36,171 nucleotides of DNA from Mnemiopsis leidyi (lineage: Eukaryota; Ctenophora; Tentaculata; Lobata; Bolinopsidae), in the NCBI GenBank assembly GCA_000226015.1, contig JH152907.1, positions 3,318 to 39,488 on the forward strand, given 5' to 3'. Positions 33,101 to 36,171 of the stretch are shown here, piece by piece; position 1 is the first letter of the stretch, and each line of letters opens with the position of its first letter. Under the pieces are notes generated by a model that was not told the DNA's origin, did no database searches, and was given only the letters and a program-made list of their open reading frames with translations. Both the position numbers and the translations under genes were made by a program.

Positions 33101-33280
33101 CAGGTGTCCTGTCATGTGACCAATTTGACCTGTCATGTGATCAATATGACATGTCACGTGACCATTTAAAATCTTATCAGATCATTACTAAATTTTAACA
33201 ATCGAATTGTCCATTTCAGCCGGATATGAGAGAAAAGTCTATGATAGATATAATCGATGAAAGAACCATCAGTATCTGGG
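8883..33280 (+). CDS. Multi-Ig-domain cell-surface/secreted protein (exons A-Q, ends unresolved)
   Basis: Seventeen plus-strand exons chain in one frame without a phase conflict, about 750 residues. They form seven Ig-like domains: Ig1 = exon A; Ig2 = B+C+D; Ig3 = E+F+G; Ig4 = H+I; Ig5 = J+K+L; Ig6 = M+N; Ig7 = O+P+Q. Paired cysteines with the C-strand W/Y and the D-x-A/G-x-Y-x-C F-strand are visible in most (e.g. DHATYFC, GESGRYQC, ESGVYRC). Ig5 lacks the canonical F-strand Cys. All interdomain introns are phase 1, the hallmark of animal Ig domains. Exons span 24 kb; introns J-K and O-P host other genes. No transmembrane segment was found, so membrane attachment is unknown. Invertebrate Ig receptors (adhesion, immunity, allorecognition such as hydrozoan Alr) are family candidates, but nothing here proves a role. 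Confidence 0.7.
9376..9467 (+). CDS. Ig gene exon B (Ig2, strands A-B)
   Basis: Acceptor CATCCATTTTAG, donor GTAAGT, phase 1 to 0. Reads FEYKGNPLDKLLEINETMMA and ends STLSCNEQ with the B-strand Cys. Confidence 0.7.
9602..9691 (+). CDS. Ig gene exon C (Ig2, strand C)
   Basis: Acceptor TTTTTTCACTCAG, donor GTAACA, phase 0 to 0, exactly 90 nt. Reads VNLVASNKPFEVVWFKGGEN with the C-strand W. Confidence 0.7.
9811..9997 (+). CDS. Ig gene exon D (Ig2, strands D-G)
   Basis: Acceptor CCATGCCTCAG, donor GTTAGG, phase 0 to 1, 187 nt. Ends with NFLIEDHATYFCKVVQ and AAWTVQVRQ, the D-x-A-x-Y-x-C motif and G strand. Confidence 0.75.
10258..10346 (+). CDS. Ig gene exon E (Ig3, strand A)
   Basis: Acceptor CTTAACACCTCAG, donor GTAAGT, phase 1 to 0. 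Reads EFNSLEYFISTPVVGYLSDA then VGPQGTLSNE. The last 24 nt and the donor belong to a 58-bp tandem triplication. Confidence 0.65.
10323..10496 (+). repeat. 58-bp tandem triplication spanning an exon end and splice donor
   Basis: Units 10323-10380, 10381-10438 and 10439-10496 are each 58 bp, about 90 percent alike. Unit 1 contains the last 24 nt of exon E plus its donor. Units 2 and 3 repeat this as intron sequence: a pyrimidine-rich ATCATTCCCCAG, 18 nt, then GTAAGT. Each extra copy therefore looks like an 18-nt, phase-0 exon (10387-10404, ASLSKE; 10445-10462, RTLSNE). Confidence 0.9.
10669..10785 (+). CDS. Ig gene exon F (Ig3, strands B-C')
   Basis: Acceptor AACATCCCAG, donor GTGAGG, phase 0 to 0, 117 nt. 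Reads VKESSKVTLLCGGVGYCQDF and LSYTWYQGDTIIGKGRQ: B-strand Cys and C-strand W-Y-Q, V-set-like. Confidence 0.75.
10786..11590 (+). other. Intron F-G, no recognised feature
   Basis: AT-rich intron. Short open frames are present but carry no family signature. A run of ATAT at 11366-11395 is simple sequence. Confidence 0.5.
11591..11690 (+). CDS. Ig gene exon G (Ig3, strands F-G)
   Basis: Acceptor TATAAATTGCAG, donor GTGAGT, phase 0 to 1. Reads FRLAQGESGRYQCAVRCGTD and VTDKVSVVVPEP. GTCGTC repeats begin in the exon end and continue into the intron (to about 11800). Confidence 0.75.
11691..12590 (+). other. Intron G-H, left part
   Basis: Starts with degenerate TGTCGTCGTTAGT units to about 11795, then unremarkable sequence with (AC)n at 12100-12113 and GTGTGTGAAT at 12251-12280. 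No exon seen. Confidence 0.45.
12597..12925 (+). repeat. AAAATCACTAAAACAAGT minisatellite flanking a SINE fragment
   Basis: Short units (AAAATCACTAAAACAAGTA, AAAATCTCTAAAACCAGTA) occur at 12600-12680 and again at 12806-12925, interrupted by the tRNA-like segment at 12676-12805. The second block ends directly at the acceptor of exon H. Confidence 0.8.
12676..12805 (+). mobile_element. tRNA-derived SINE fragment (B box visible)
   Basis: GGTTCAATTCC at 12689-12699 is a good RNA polymerase III B box (consensus GGTTCRANNCC), followed by CGCTCC as in a T-arm stem end. No A box or acceptor stem lies upstream, so it is not a functional tRNA gene; a 5'-truncated SINE inside the minisatellite is the best reading. 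Confidence 0.5.
12932..13052 (+). CDS. Ig gene exon H (Ig4, strands A-B)
   Basis: Acceptor CAACACTTCAG, donor GTTGGT, phase 1 to 2. Reads VPDMIQAVFSEEPPPYKGYI and GNIDIPCSVTNPALF with the B-strand Cys. Confidence 0.7.
13282..13433 (+). CDS. Ig gene exon I (Ig4, strands C-G)
   Basis: Acceptor AATCTCTTATAG, donor GTTTGT, phase 2 to 1, 152 nt. Reads SRVYYYNGEEIEVPITVSRA, then RLDSGVIQCTFLD. The C-strand Trp is replaced by Tyr. Confidence 0.7.
13418..13710 (+). repeat. Minisatellite copying the exon I donor junction
   Basis: About six units of 45-65 bp, each with AYTATAGGTTTGTGTGT. The first is the real exon I end and donor (ATTATAG|GTTTGTGTG at 13427-13442); later copies repeat it with a CAAACTTTAGCTATTATAG lead, so each also looks like an acceptor. 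TTTGTGTG simple sequence lies between. Confidence 0.85.
13742..13838 (+). repeat. AATCACCTGTAATCACATGT short repeat at acceptor J
   Basis: Degenerate 9-20 bp units of ATCACCTGTA, ATCACATGTA, about nine in all, end at the CCCCAG of exon J. Confidence 0.8.
13842..13960 (+). CDS. Ig gene exon J (Ig5, strands A-B)
   Basis: Acceptor CACATGTACCCCAG, donor GTTAGT, phase 1 to 0. Reads KPEIFTSLPENMAVGDTLHV and VTFSFNVTCPGRVK. Immediately upstream (13742-13835) is an AATCACCTGT repeat reaching the acceptor. Confidence 0.7.
13961..15906 (+). other. Intron J-K, left part, with a diverged duplication
   Basis: No exon recognised. At about 14550-14890 two diverged copies of a 180-200 bp segment are seen (ACATTGAATACGATGGATT ... 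TTTTAGCGTTGATTTC versus ACATCGAATATGACTGATT ... TTTTAGCGTTCATTTC; also ATACCTCGTG in both). This is probably an old dispersed or tandem repeat. Confidence 0.5.
15907..15926 (+). promoter_or_regulatory. Splice acceptor and leader just before GPCR start
   Basis: TTATTTGTTTTATAG at 15892-15906 is a strong acceptor 20 nt before the ATG. It suggests a 5' UTR intron for the receptor. The 20 nt are open in the receptor frame and would accept a phase-1 exon. Confidence 0.5.
15927..16961 (+). CDS. Rhodopsin-class-like orphan GPCR, single coding exon
   Basis: 344 residues with seven hydrophobic segments at about 28-50, 58-82, 95-125, 143-163, 188-220, 235-262 and 275-298, then a short tail. Extracellular Cys98 (GEVYC) and Cys176 (VLTCEYN) fit the conserved TM3-ECL2 disulfide, and Asp71 (MAVCDFLLA) fits D2.50. 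The N-terminus has a sequon at Asn4; further sequons at 163, 170 and 179 lie in ECL2. The DRY position reads AAKF (121-124), and TM7 has SNFYIYLY (290-297) in place of NPxxY, so G-protein activation switches are altered. The basic residues after TM7 (KSFNKFVKTRF) would be helix 8. Ligand unknown. It is nested, same strand, in the J-K intron of the Ig gene. ATG chosen as the first in the open frame after a likely acceptor. Confidence 0.88.
   Translation: MLANSSLNPLPNQARGSQSEIERQFWTTYHIFILISALLGQSSILVASLKYKAVKLRPVIVTIIEQMAVCDFLLAITWVLPGTVSLVAGRWVLGEVYCFVKVYCSGYLYQVTCCLLVLCTAAKFVILKFPLRSQAFVIEHRKKNCLPIWVISGFVPVGYLIVNKTDLSFNQTVLTCEYNFSSENYKKWGYLIGYFMGALNLLMNVSLLVFTGFILHFLIKARSVSQRSGSTSLRKQGMITVLLTAFVFLLSQIPSIVNRVLVSALLYKDDELAFLNRVGKNYFPMLIICSNFYIYLYSVKSFNKFVKTRFVTCCMAETRVADVTEIDRLSGGRVYNSKCAVSTT
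16962..17714 (+). other. 3' flank of the GPCR, no recognised gene
   Basis: AT-rich; poly(T) tract at 17057-17071. Short open frames here have no family signature. A clear AATAAA close to the stop was not seen. Confidence 0.45.
17718..18216. mobile_element. PIF/Harbinger-like MITE, 499 bp, with TTA target duplication
   Basis: The ends are inverted: GGGGTCGTTCACA at 17718 and TGTGAACAACCCC ending at 18216. They are flanked by TTA at 17715-17717 and 18217-18219. A 3-bp TWA duplication with G/C-rich termini starting GGG is the PIF/Harbinger pattern. Subterminal parts repeat ATGATGACGAATGATGACG with G/C tracts in both orientations, so much of each end folds on itself. There is no transposase, so it is non-autonomous. 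Confidence 0.75.
18217..18466. repeat. Dispersed repeat end with (AAAT)n and ATGATGCCAGCATCAT
   Basis: AAATAAATAAATGAATAAATAATGAATC followed by ATGATGCCAGCATCAT at about 18326-18375 is the reverse-complement relative of 7190-7240. It lies just 3' of the glycosyltransferase stop. Confidence 0.55.
18467..19540 (-). CDS. Beta-1,3-galactosyltransferase-like (GT31) type II membrane protein
   Basis: 357 residues from ATG at 19540-19538. The open frame extends 34 codons upstream, but this is the first ATG and gives a classic type II layout: short basic tail (MTKIDKRK), signal anchor at about 9-28 (CILSFSMIGLLLYLY), a stem, then the lumenal catalytic domain from about 78. GT31 motifs in order: FMVIMIPS start strand, RTKWLNR (family R-x-x-W), YFIKIDHDTL with the metal-binding DxD as D179-H-D181, CSGGAYILSRDV (221-232) and EPEDAFTGW (252-260, the acidic ED motif). 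Expected role: transfer of Gal or GlcNAc in beta-1,3 linkage to glycan acceptors in the Golgi; substrate not deducible. No intron in the coding part. Nested antisense in the Ig gene's J-K intron. Confidence 0.88.
   Translation of the reverse strand: MTKIDKRKCILSFSMIGLLLYLYQCGMLKITATDCGEINLRIDIAERYSKESSVPSEKGEANKSVQVLLKNEISFLRKKVFMVIMIPSKPDSEDYRQNLRTKWLNRTCWKDEEFKEIDERYLNFELMFVVGKLKRNRNFTHEFFEEVSEHNDIYLVDKEESKFTLKHKVLFGMRESLKFFDYEYFIKIDHDTLVDLPNLARGIQSLPKDSILTGSCYNRLKRGDYRNHQYCSGGAYILSRDVIEKIASLRNEEVDIKMGYHEPEDAFTGWLVSYVNKKFNNTDIKIQHNKVIVNRVPLYPYTYVFSRWFNHWIKGLENMEKAFQCRMTANLSMAHCPTSKFRYQDLESSECSCVVDE
19541..21230. other. Intron J-K, right part (5' flank of the glycosyltransferase)
   Basis: No exon recognised. 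The glycosyltransferase promoter should lie here. TATATATAAATTTATTG (plus strand about 19665-19680) is AT-rich sequence some 130 bp upstream of its ATG, but no convincing motif set is visible. Confidence 0.4.
21231..21361 (+). CDS. Ig gene exon K (Ig5, middle)
   Basis: Acceptor CCCGTCCTTGCAG, donor GTTTGT, phase 0 to 2. Reads VELFTDEVLNSVCEGVKTFY and YTISIDKFTQVNE. It pairs in phase with exon J across 7.3 kb containing two other genes. Confidence 0.7.
21362..21831 (+). other. Intron K-L, left part, nothing recognised
   Basis: AT-rich intron sequence without repeats or exons that I can support. Confidence 0.45.
22600..22790. repeat. Short degenerate repeat CACTATAAGGC/CCTRTATRCGG
   Basis: Within the long-TIR element, units such as CCACTATAAGGCCACTATA and GGCCTGTATGCGGTCACTAT recur between 22610 and 22790. 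Confidence 0.5.
23500..23573. repeat. 32-bp direct duplication
   Basis: TATGTTTTTATTATATTTGA plus TGCCATTTATG occurs twice in tandem at about 23510-23573 inside the long-TIR element. Confidence 0.7.
24345..24457 (+). CDS. Ig gene exon L (Ig5, strands E-G)
   Basis: Acceptor GTCTCCCCTCACAG, donor GTAAGT, phase 2 to 1. Reads TYTLKVTHEYYKETTTATGQ and ends DSASVKLIL. The F-strand Cys expected of a canonical Ig domain is absent. Confidence 0.65.
24464..25395 (+). repeat. 28-bp minisatellite adjacent to donor L, with assembly gap
   Basis: The unit TGTCTGTGTGTCATG followed by CACCGCACACAAG (28 bp) is seen about four times before and two to three times after the N run, starting within 8 bp of the exon L donor. 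Its true copy number is hidden by the gap. Confidence 0.9.
24572..25336. other. Assembly gap (765 N)
   Basis: Run of N inside the 28-bp minisatellite. Long open frames across it are meaningless. Confidence 0.99.
25690..26048 (+). repeat. 12-bp minisatellite TTTTACATCTAG, about 28 copies
   Basis: Units ACATCTAGTTTT with variants ACAGCTAGTTTG, CATATAGTTTTG and ACTAGTTTTAC run through intron L-M. Confidence 0.9.
26049..27142 (+). other. Intron L-M, right part, nothing recognised
   Basis: No coding exon supported. Small open frames lack Ig or other signatures. Confidence 0.45.
27143..27295 (+). CDS. Ig gene exon M (Ig6, strands A-C')
   Basis: Acceptor AACTCTTATTTCAG, donor GTGAGT, phase 1 to 1. 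Reads LQVQPPPQPKGYLFGNNVTL, then TCTGAGFPVPEVQFFRDGNP: I-set-like B and C strands with G-x-P-x-P. Confidence 0.8.
27648..27803 (+). CDS. Ig gene exon N (Ig6, strands D-G)
   Basis: Acceptor CAACTCTACCCAG, donor GTGAGT, phase 1 to 1, 156 nt. Reads SSCRSDSLEGRIFCDLKLSR, then YSESGVYRCTGFSN. Extra cysteines may form a second disulfide. The frame stays open upstream, but only this acceptor fits phase. Confidence 0.75.
28200..28365 (+). CDS. Ig gene exon O (Ig7, strands A-C')
   Basis: Acceptor CACTTCCCCTCAG, donor GTTAGG, phase 1 to 2. Reads GEPTVHSVVLQENPSPAISS, then LICTAEGNTNPKSVYWIGNG. Confidence 0.78.
28366..29011. other. Intron O-P, left part (3' flank of the exonuclease gene)
   Basis: AT-rich, no exon. 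On the minus strand it is the 3' UTR side of the exonuclease gene. Confidence 0.45.
29012..29752 (-). CDS. Exonuclease gene exon 3 (Exo II, Exo III)
   Basis: Acceptor ATTGTTTTCTCAG, phase 0. Starts IGVKKIKWAPDITTTENYTC and ends at TGA 29014-29012. Contains the second and third catalytic motifs; the last 70 residues are Leu/Lys-rich and outside the core. Confidence 0.85.
   Translation of the reverse strand: MGVKKIKWAPDITTTENYTCYITPTRPVSCGASSVNNLYSNNGKLYRLLGGRRTELDTISITEGLVNMWRWIFRDCVNVVLVGFNNQNFDNHVLSHHTRVRCDHDSGLMEKVKSGVKFSDVWKILKSRGISGNLTTIYRMSNGPELRLHEAMSDCQALGHVIKSRGITRDTLSNHAISMETVLSESNLFAIEKLMTPNTAHKVGTSISYSEYLRMPEEELVKVLKSLKVHLSAIRSCVRKRTVYGG
29012..30745 (-). CDS. DEDD-type (DnaQ/TREX-like) 3'-5' exonuclease, 3 exons
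   Basis: Exons 30745-30352, 30181-30006 and 29752-29012 join in frame (phases 1 and 0), 436 residues. Residues 1-131 are very acidic and low complexity with three related 16-residue repeats (SEEMIKAADDECFN type). A basic run SRKRARVEE (about 134-142) may be a nuclear localisation signal. The exonuclease domain follows with Exo I FALFDLETDG (D171, E173), strand ILQIGV, Exo II VLVGFNNQNFDNHVL and Exo III HEAMSDCQALGH (H-x4-D). All four acidic DEDDh positions and the catalytic His appear present. Expected reaction: metal-dependent 3'-5' removal of nucleotides from DNA or RNA; substrate unknown. The exon 1-2 junction uses a weak GTTTGA donor; an alternative start at ATG 30203 would give about 312 residues without the acidic part. 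Nested antisense in the Ig gene's O-P intron. Confidence 0.8.
29902..30030. repeat. Tandem duplication spanning exonuclease exon 2 donor
   Basis: AACCAAGAAAAAAGTCCAAA plus CAAAAAGTCCAAC, then CAGCAGTATATT at 29908, recurs about 63 bp on (29971) with CTGCAGTATATTAGG. The second copy holds the last bases of exon 2 and its donor (CTGCAG|GTTGGA on the minus strand); the first is an intronic copy. Confidence 0.85.
30006..30181 (-). CDS. Exonuclease gene exon 2 (Exo I)
   Basis: Acceptor GTATCTTTACCAG, donor GTTGGA, phase 1 to 0. Reads PSRKRARVEESHTGDKEVKL and FALFDLETDGLVKLGKNEIP. The frame is open upstream to an ATG at 30203-30201. Confidence 0.75.
30352..30745 (-). CDS. Exonuclease gene exon 1 (acidic repeats)
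   Basis: ATG at 30745. Three imperfect 48-nt repeats at about 30580-30715 encode EEMIKAADDECFN-like units; then Ser/Glu-rich sequence and EEIERLKRLAAQQQEQQ, a possible short coiled coil. Donor CAAG|GTTTGA is needed for the frame; if not used, this exon could belong to a separate small acidic protein ending at 30293. Confidence 0.6.
30746..32951. other. Intron O-P, right part; exonuclease 5' flank
   Basis: No exon recognised. CpG-containing sequence with two CACGTG-core sites in TCACGTGAC and GGTCACGTGG, near 31451-31476, and repeated ACACTGCTACACGGGGAC/ACACGCGCACACTG. A 14-bp minisatellite is at 32470-32596. Confidence 0.45.
32470..32596. repeat. 14-bp minisatellite GTGTAACACGCAAT, about 9 copies
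   Basis: Nearly perfect units; the last two carry GTGCATCACGCAAT. The minus-strand frame MRDAHCVMHIACYT... is an artefact of this repeat. Confidence 0.92.
32952..33042 (+). CDS. Ig gene exon P (Ig7, strands E-F)
   Basis: Acceptor GAACATCTTTCAG, donor GTGGGC, phase 2 to 0. Reads TLTRLNVTDAAQASTYSCCV: L-x-V-x-D-A-x-x-x-x-Y-x-C, a clear Ig F-strand motif. It joins exon O in phase across 4.6 kb. Confidence 0.75.
33102..33165 (+). repeat. 21-bp imperfect repeat CCTGTCATGTGACCAATTTGA, 3 copies
   Basis: TGTCATGTGACCAATTTGACC, TGTCATGTGATCAATATGACA and TGTCACGTGACCATTT lie about 60 bp after donor P. Confidence 0.75.
33220..33280 (+). CDS. Ig gene exon Q (Ig7, strand G; last exon recognised)
   Basis: Acceptor TTGTCCATTTCAG, donor GTAAGT, phase 0 to 1. 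Reads PDMREKSMIDIIDERTISIW. It restores the phase-1 boundary expected at a domain end, so more exons should follow but none is evident. Confidence 0.6.
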
Positions 33281-34593
33281 GTAAGTCTTTTACTCTTACA
33301 CAGGTTATTGAAATAGAAGTTTCGACACCGCCACTATTCTAATATCGTAATATTAGTTTAATAATTTATTGTTGATATGTTATAAGACGAAAATATCGCG
33401 TCAAAGTTGAGGCAGTCTTCACCAGAAGACTTCAATGATGAGACCGAACATCTCTGTTATATTTCACTGTGATTACTTTTACATGATGCCTAGTGACTAT
33501 ACTAGTAGAGTGGTCTACTCTTCACTAGTGACTAGTGACTACTCCCAGAATTCTAACCTGATATCTCTACTCGTTATGTTTATACAGCATCATCTTAACC
33601 ACAGCATATTGTCTACCCTGTGAGAAAGAGTTTAGAGATAACACGTTTTGTGAAAGTTTTGGAAAGGCTGGAGGAGTGACAGATAATTAACAAAGTATCA
33701 AGAGAATTAAAATTTCTCAATTTATGAGACAAAGAACATCTTAAAGTACCTTCGTGTAGGAATTATTTAACTCATTGCTAAATACTTAAATAACTACCAA
33801 TAATTTGAATACTGATTTTGGATATTTTTTGCATTTCCTTCATGAGATGAATCTCTTTCTGCGAAGTTTACTTACTCACCAACACCGAACACGATTACCT
33901 AAAAATTAGACAATTTTTTACTCTCTTCACTTTGTAGACTCCTAGCATGCTGTTAGAAGCTTCTCTACGAAGTTGTAACGTATGTGTTATCGTCATAATG
34001 GCACTGTTCTGCCCCGATTATACCGTCAAGCATGTGGTCCGCCGCTCTAGGTTTGCTGTAGTCTATAACAGTATAAAATTGTTTACTGTTTACTGTTTAT
34101 ATTTTCAACATTTTCACAATCGATAGAAAAAAACCCTCGCCTGCCGAGATCCTCTTTCTAAATCTGCCCGATTTGTTCGCCTCCTTTGTCCGAATCGATT
34201 CCAGTTATGAAACTGAGGACGAAGGATAAGAAGGAAAATTACTAAATTATTATGGATGTTGCTCACTTCATCGCTTTCAAGGTTTTCAGGCATTATTGTC
34301 AGTTAGGTATGTCCAGCACGACCTGCTTAAGACGTTACGAAACTAAGCTGTAGTATGCTCACTGACTACTTTTCTGTGTCGATTGCGTGAATTATCTGAT
34401 TTTTATTGTAATTTGCAGATATTCCGGTTTTACTTCAAGAACCTTTAGCTTCCAAAACCTTTAGCTTCTAAAACCATTGACTAAGAAAGCCACATTTTTT
34501 CTTGCAGCATTTCTGTGACTAATGAATAGCAAAGCAATGATCACCAGATCATTAAAGCATTAACACTGTCAAATCGTTCATGTTCCCAGCAGA
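33281..34593 (+). other. Unassigned region between the last Ig exon and GPCR 2
   Basis: I find no transmembrane or Ig exon in phase. A small direct duplication ACCTTTAGCTTCCAAA/ACCTTTAGCTTCTAAA is at 34440-34473; CTAGTGACTA units lie at 33489-33543. Confidence 0.4.
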
Positions 34594-35613
34594 ATGGATT
34601 GGGAACTCCCACCGATCCGAGTAGCTATCTCATACTTCCTTATGATAACCGCTGTAGTAGGTCTCCCCTGTAACATCTACTCCTTTTCCTTCTACGTCCG
34701 ACGGAGACGGGAACTCGGAAACGCCTTTCTGGCGTACCTCAACACCGGAGACGCGATAGAGTGTCTCGCAACTTTGGCGGGAAATGTAATTCTCGACAAT
34801 ACCTTTGGTGACTTGGGCGCCGTCAATGAAGTTAAACTTGTTGCATTCATCACGGCGATACATGTGTCTCGGTGTTCTGTTACTGTCACTGGAATGTTGA
34901 CGATCTACCTCAACATTCTGCGAACTTCGGCTATAATCTGGCCAATGTTACGATTTAAGAGGCGGAATCTACACGTTTCCTTGGTATTCTTTATAATCCT
35001 TTTTATCGGTTTGGAAGCTAACTTCGGTATATTTTTCAGTTATCCCCACATCGGTTTCTACCTAAGCAAATTGGACAGTACCACGAACGTAACCCGCCCC
35101 TACGCTGTTGACCACCCATTACGTGCAATGTTTAACTACTCACTTGTTTGCCTAGGAGTTCCAATCGTAGTTATCGTAGTTGTTTGTTGCCTTCTTTCTA
35201 CAACAAAACTAGTCCGGGGTGACAAAAACCTTAGTCGAAATGGCGACAAAAACCTCAGTCAAAATGGTGTTAAAAACCGAAAACGACAAGCTGCGATTAC
35301 AGTTCTGATTTTGAGTATTCAATATGTCGTGCTAAATTCATGTGCGTTGTTACTTTTATCATTGGAATACTATTATGACGGTTTGAGACAAAAGAACCTG
35401 TCTGAAGTGAAAATCCAAAAAAATCTACTCCTAAGTTTCGGAACTCTGACCATTCATCTGAACTCCGTCCTCAATCCAGTTGTGTACATATGGAGGGTAA
35501 AGAAGTTGCGAGACCCCCTCATGAAGATTGTGACGAATCTAGTTTCCTGCTCGGGAGGGAATAAAGTTGAGGAACAACCGAGCACTAGCGCGTCACAGAT
35601 ACAGGACGACTAG
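34594..35613 (+). CDS. Rhodopsin-class-like orphan GPCR 2, single coding exon
   Basis: 339 residues with seven hydrophobic segments at about 9-34, 43-66, 81-108, 126-150, 178-202, 232-258 and 267-290. TM2 has TGDAIECL (D53, position 2.50) and TM7 a canonical NPVVY (284-288) followed by helix 8 (KKLRDPLMKIV). The TM3 end reads LRTSAII rather than DRY, and the TM3 disulfide Cys seems missing (EVKLVAFITAIH). The extracellular N-terminus is only about 8 residues. ICL3 contains a tandem decapeptide-like repeat GDKNLSRN/GDKNLSQN/GVKNRK. The tail is Ser/Gln-rich. Ligand unknown; it is not closely alike to GPCR 1 at the motif level. An acceptor-like TGTTCCCAGCAG precedes the ATG, suggesting a 5' UTR intron. 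Confidence 0.85.
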   Translation: MDWELPPIRVAISYFLMITAVVGLPCNIYSFSFYVRRRRELGNAFLAYLNTGDAIECLATLAGNVILDNTFGDLGAVNEVKLVAFITAIHVSRCSVTVTGMLTIYLNILRTSAIIWPMLRFKRRNLHVSLVFFIILFIGLEANFGIFFSYPHIGFYLSKLDSTTNVTRPYAVDHPLRAMFNYSLVCLGVPIVVIVVVCCLLSTTKLVRGDKNLSRNGDKNLSQNGVKNRKRQAAITVLILSIQYVVLNSCALLLLSLEYYYDGLRQKNLSEVKIQKNLLLSFGTLTIHLNSVLNPVVYIWRVKKLRDPLMKIVTNLVSCSGGNKVEEQPSTSASQIQDD

Positions 35614-35711
35614 CTTGGGGGCTGCTGTTTCAGGGTTACACGAGAAAGGGAAATATATTTGAGATTGTCGTCCGAGTTTTTTGTAGAATACGTATTACGT
35701 AATATCAGGAT
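35614..35711 (+). other. 3' flank of GPCR 2
   Basis: Short non-coding stretch; TACGTATTACGTA at about 35689-35701 is a partial palindrome at the edge of the foldback element. Confidence 0.4.
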
Positions 35712-35876
35712 CATAACGAGTAAGTGTGAAGTAACATGATTTACGCCTCGAACGTAGCGAGTGGCGTAAATCTCATTATTCATCGAAGCCGAAGGCTGAG
35801 TTGAATAATGATATGTTTTTAACGAGGGCGGAGCCCGAGTTGAAAACATGTTGTTACTTTGCACTTTTGAGTTATG
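35712..35876. repeat. Foldback element: closing inverted repeat with three internal hairpins
   Basis: Outer arms CATAACGAGTAAGTGTGAAG and TAACATG (35712-35738) pair imperfectly with CATGTTGTTACTTTGCAC and TTTTGAGTTATG (35847-35876). Inside, hairpin 1 pairs GATTTACGCC (35738-35747) with GGCGTAAATC (35763-35772); hairpin 2 pairs CATTATTCA (35774-35782) with TGAATAATG (35802-35810) with inner AGCC-GAA-GGCT; hairpin 3 pairs ATGTTTTTAAC (35813-35823) with GTTGAAAACAT (35839-35849) with inner GGGC-GGA-GCCC. A short MITE or a structured RNA is possible. Confidence 0.75.
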
Positions 35877-36171
35877 TAACGATATTATTTACCAAGTAAC
35901 AAGAATTGCGGCCGCTTTCACTGTGTCAGGCGACCGCTGAATTTCCCGTATCATGCCGTTGCTTATGTTATTACAATTCGCGGAATGAGGAATAGAAATA
36001 CACAACTCGCAATTCGCATATCGCAAACCNCTAACCAGACGTCATTCCGGTCAATTTTCATTGTTCTGCATGTGTTAGACGCGCGAATTAATGCCGCCGT
36101 TCGATGCAAGATTTAAAAACTACACGCTGCACGCGCAAAGTTTGAACACAATCGCGCGATTCTTTCTATTG
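35877..36171. other. Right edge, CpG-containing non-coding sequence
   Basis: GC-richer with many CG dinucleotides, a NotI-type GCGGCCGC at about 35908-35915 and one N at 36030. No gene recognised. Confidence 0.45.

Noticed and set aside
33435..33623. Frame proposed as a transmembrane exon for the Ig gene
   Set aside because: The hydrophobic run (NLISLLVMFI) is too short and the only acceptor is in the wrong phase for exon Q.
34581..34596. Exon Q spliced onto GPCR 2
   Set aside because: Exon Q ends in phase 1, while the acceptor-like sites before GPCR 2 need phase 2.

Overview
The window is animal nuclear DNA. Protein-coding sequence is broken into short exons with GT-AG introns, and the recognisable proteins are metazoan: an immunoglobulin-domain ectodomain, two single-coding-exon seven-transmembrane receptors, a GT31 glycosyltransferase and a thrombospondin-N/laminin-G-like secreted protein. 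AT-rich introns, abundant minisatellites, a LINE tail and a MITE, together with intronless orphan GPCRs, fit an early-branching invertebrate, most likely a cnidarian. I cannot fix the species. No bacterial features (operons, CRISPR, IS) are present.

Left part, 1-5083: the 3' tail of a non-LTR retrotransposon at the left edge, then a minus-strand gene of eight exons (5083 down to about 1016). Its splice phases agree at every junction. It begins with a signal peptide and carries a TSPN/LamG-like fold. Several of its introns are filled with minisatellites that abut or include the splice sites.

Middle and right, about 6000-33280: a large plus-strand gene in which I trace 17 phase-consistent exons (A-Q, about 2.25 kb of coding sequence) encoding seven Ig-like domains. 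Introns between domains are all phase 1, and each domain except the first is split by further introns. Two tentative 5' exons, one with a signal-peptide-like start, lie at 6033-6193 and 6841-6903. The TSPN-like gene and this gene would then be divergent. The transmembrane/cytoplasmic end of the Ig gene was not found. One 7.3-kb intron contains a GPCR (+), a PIF/Harbinger-like MITE and a beta-1,3-galactosyltransferase-like gene (-). Another 4.6-kb intron contains a three-exon DEDD 3'-5' exonuclease gene (-). A second GPCR (+) lies at 34594-35613 just beyond the last Ig exon found.

Most unusual observations: (i) tandem repeats recur exactly at exon-intron junctions in three unrelated genes, in one case making two in-frame 18-nt microexon candidates; (ii) about a third of inferred donors have T at +3 with G kept at +5 (GTTNG); (iii) a compact element at 35712-35876 folds as a closing stem with three hairpins; (iv) the first GPCR has an in-frame acceptor whose phase matches the Ig domain-boundary donors, so an Ig-7TM fusion transcript is formally possible. 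A 765-base run of N interrupts one minisatellite. All exon models are read by eye from splice consensus and phase; no transcript or database search was available.
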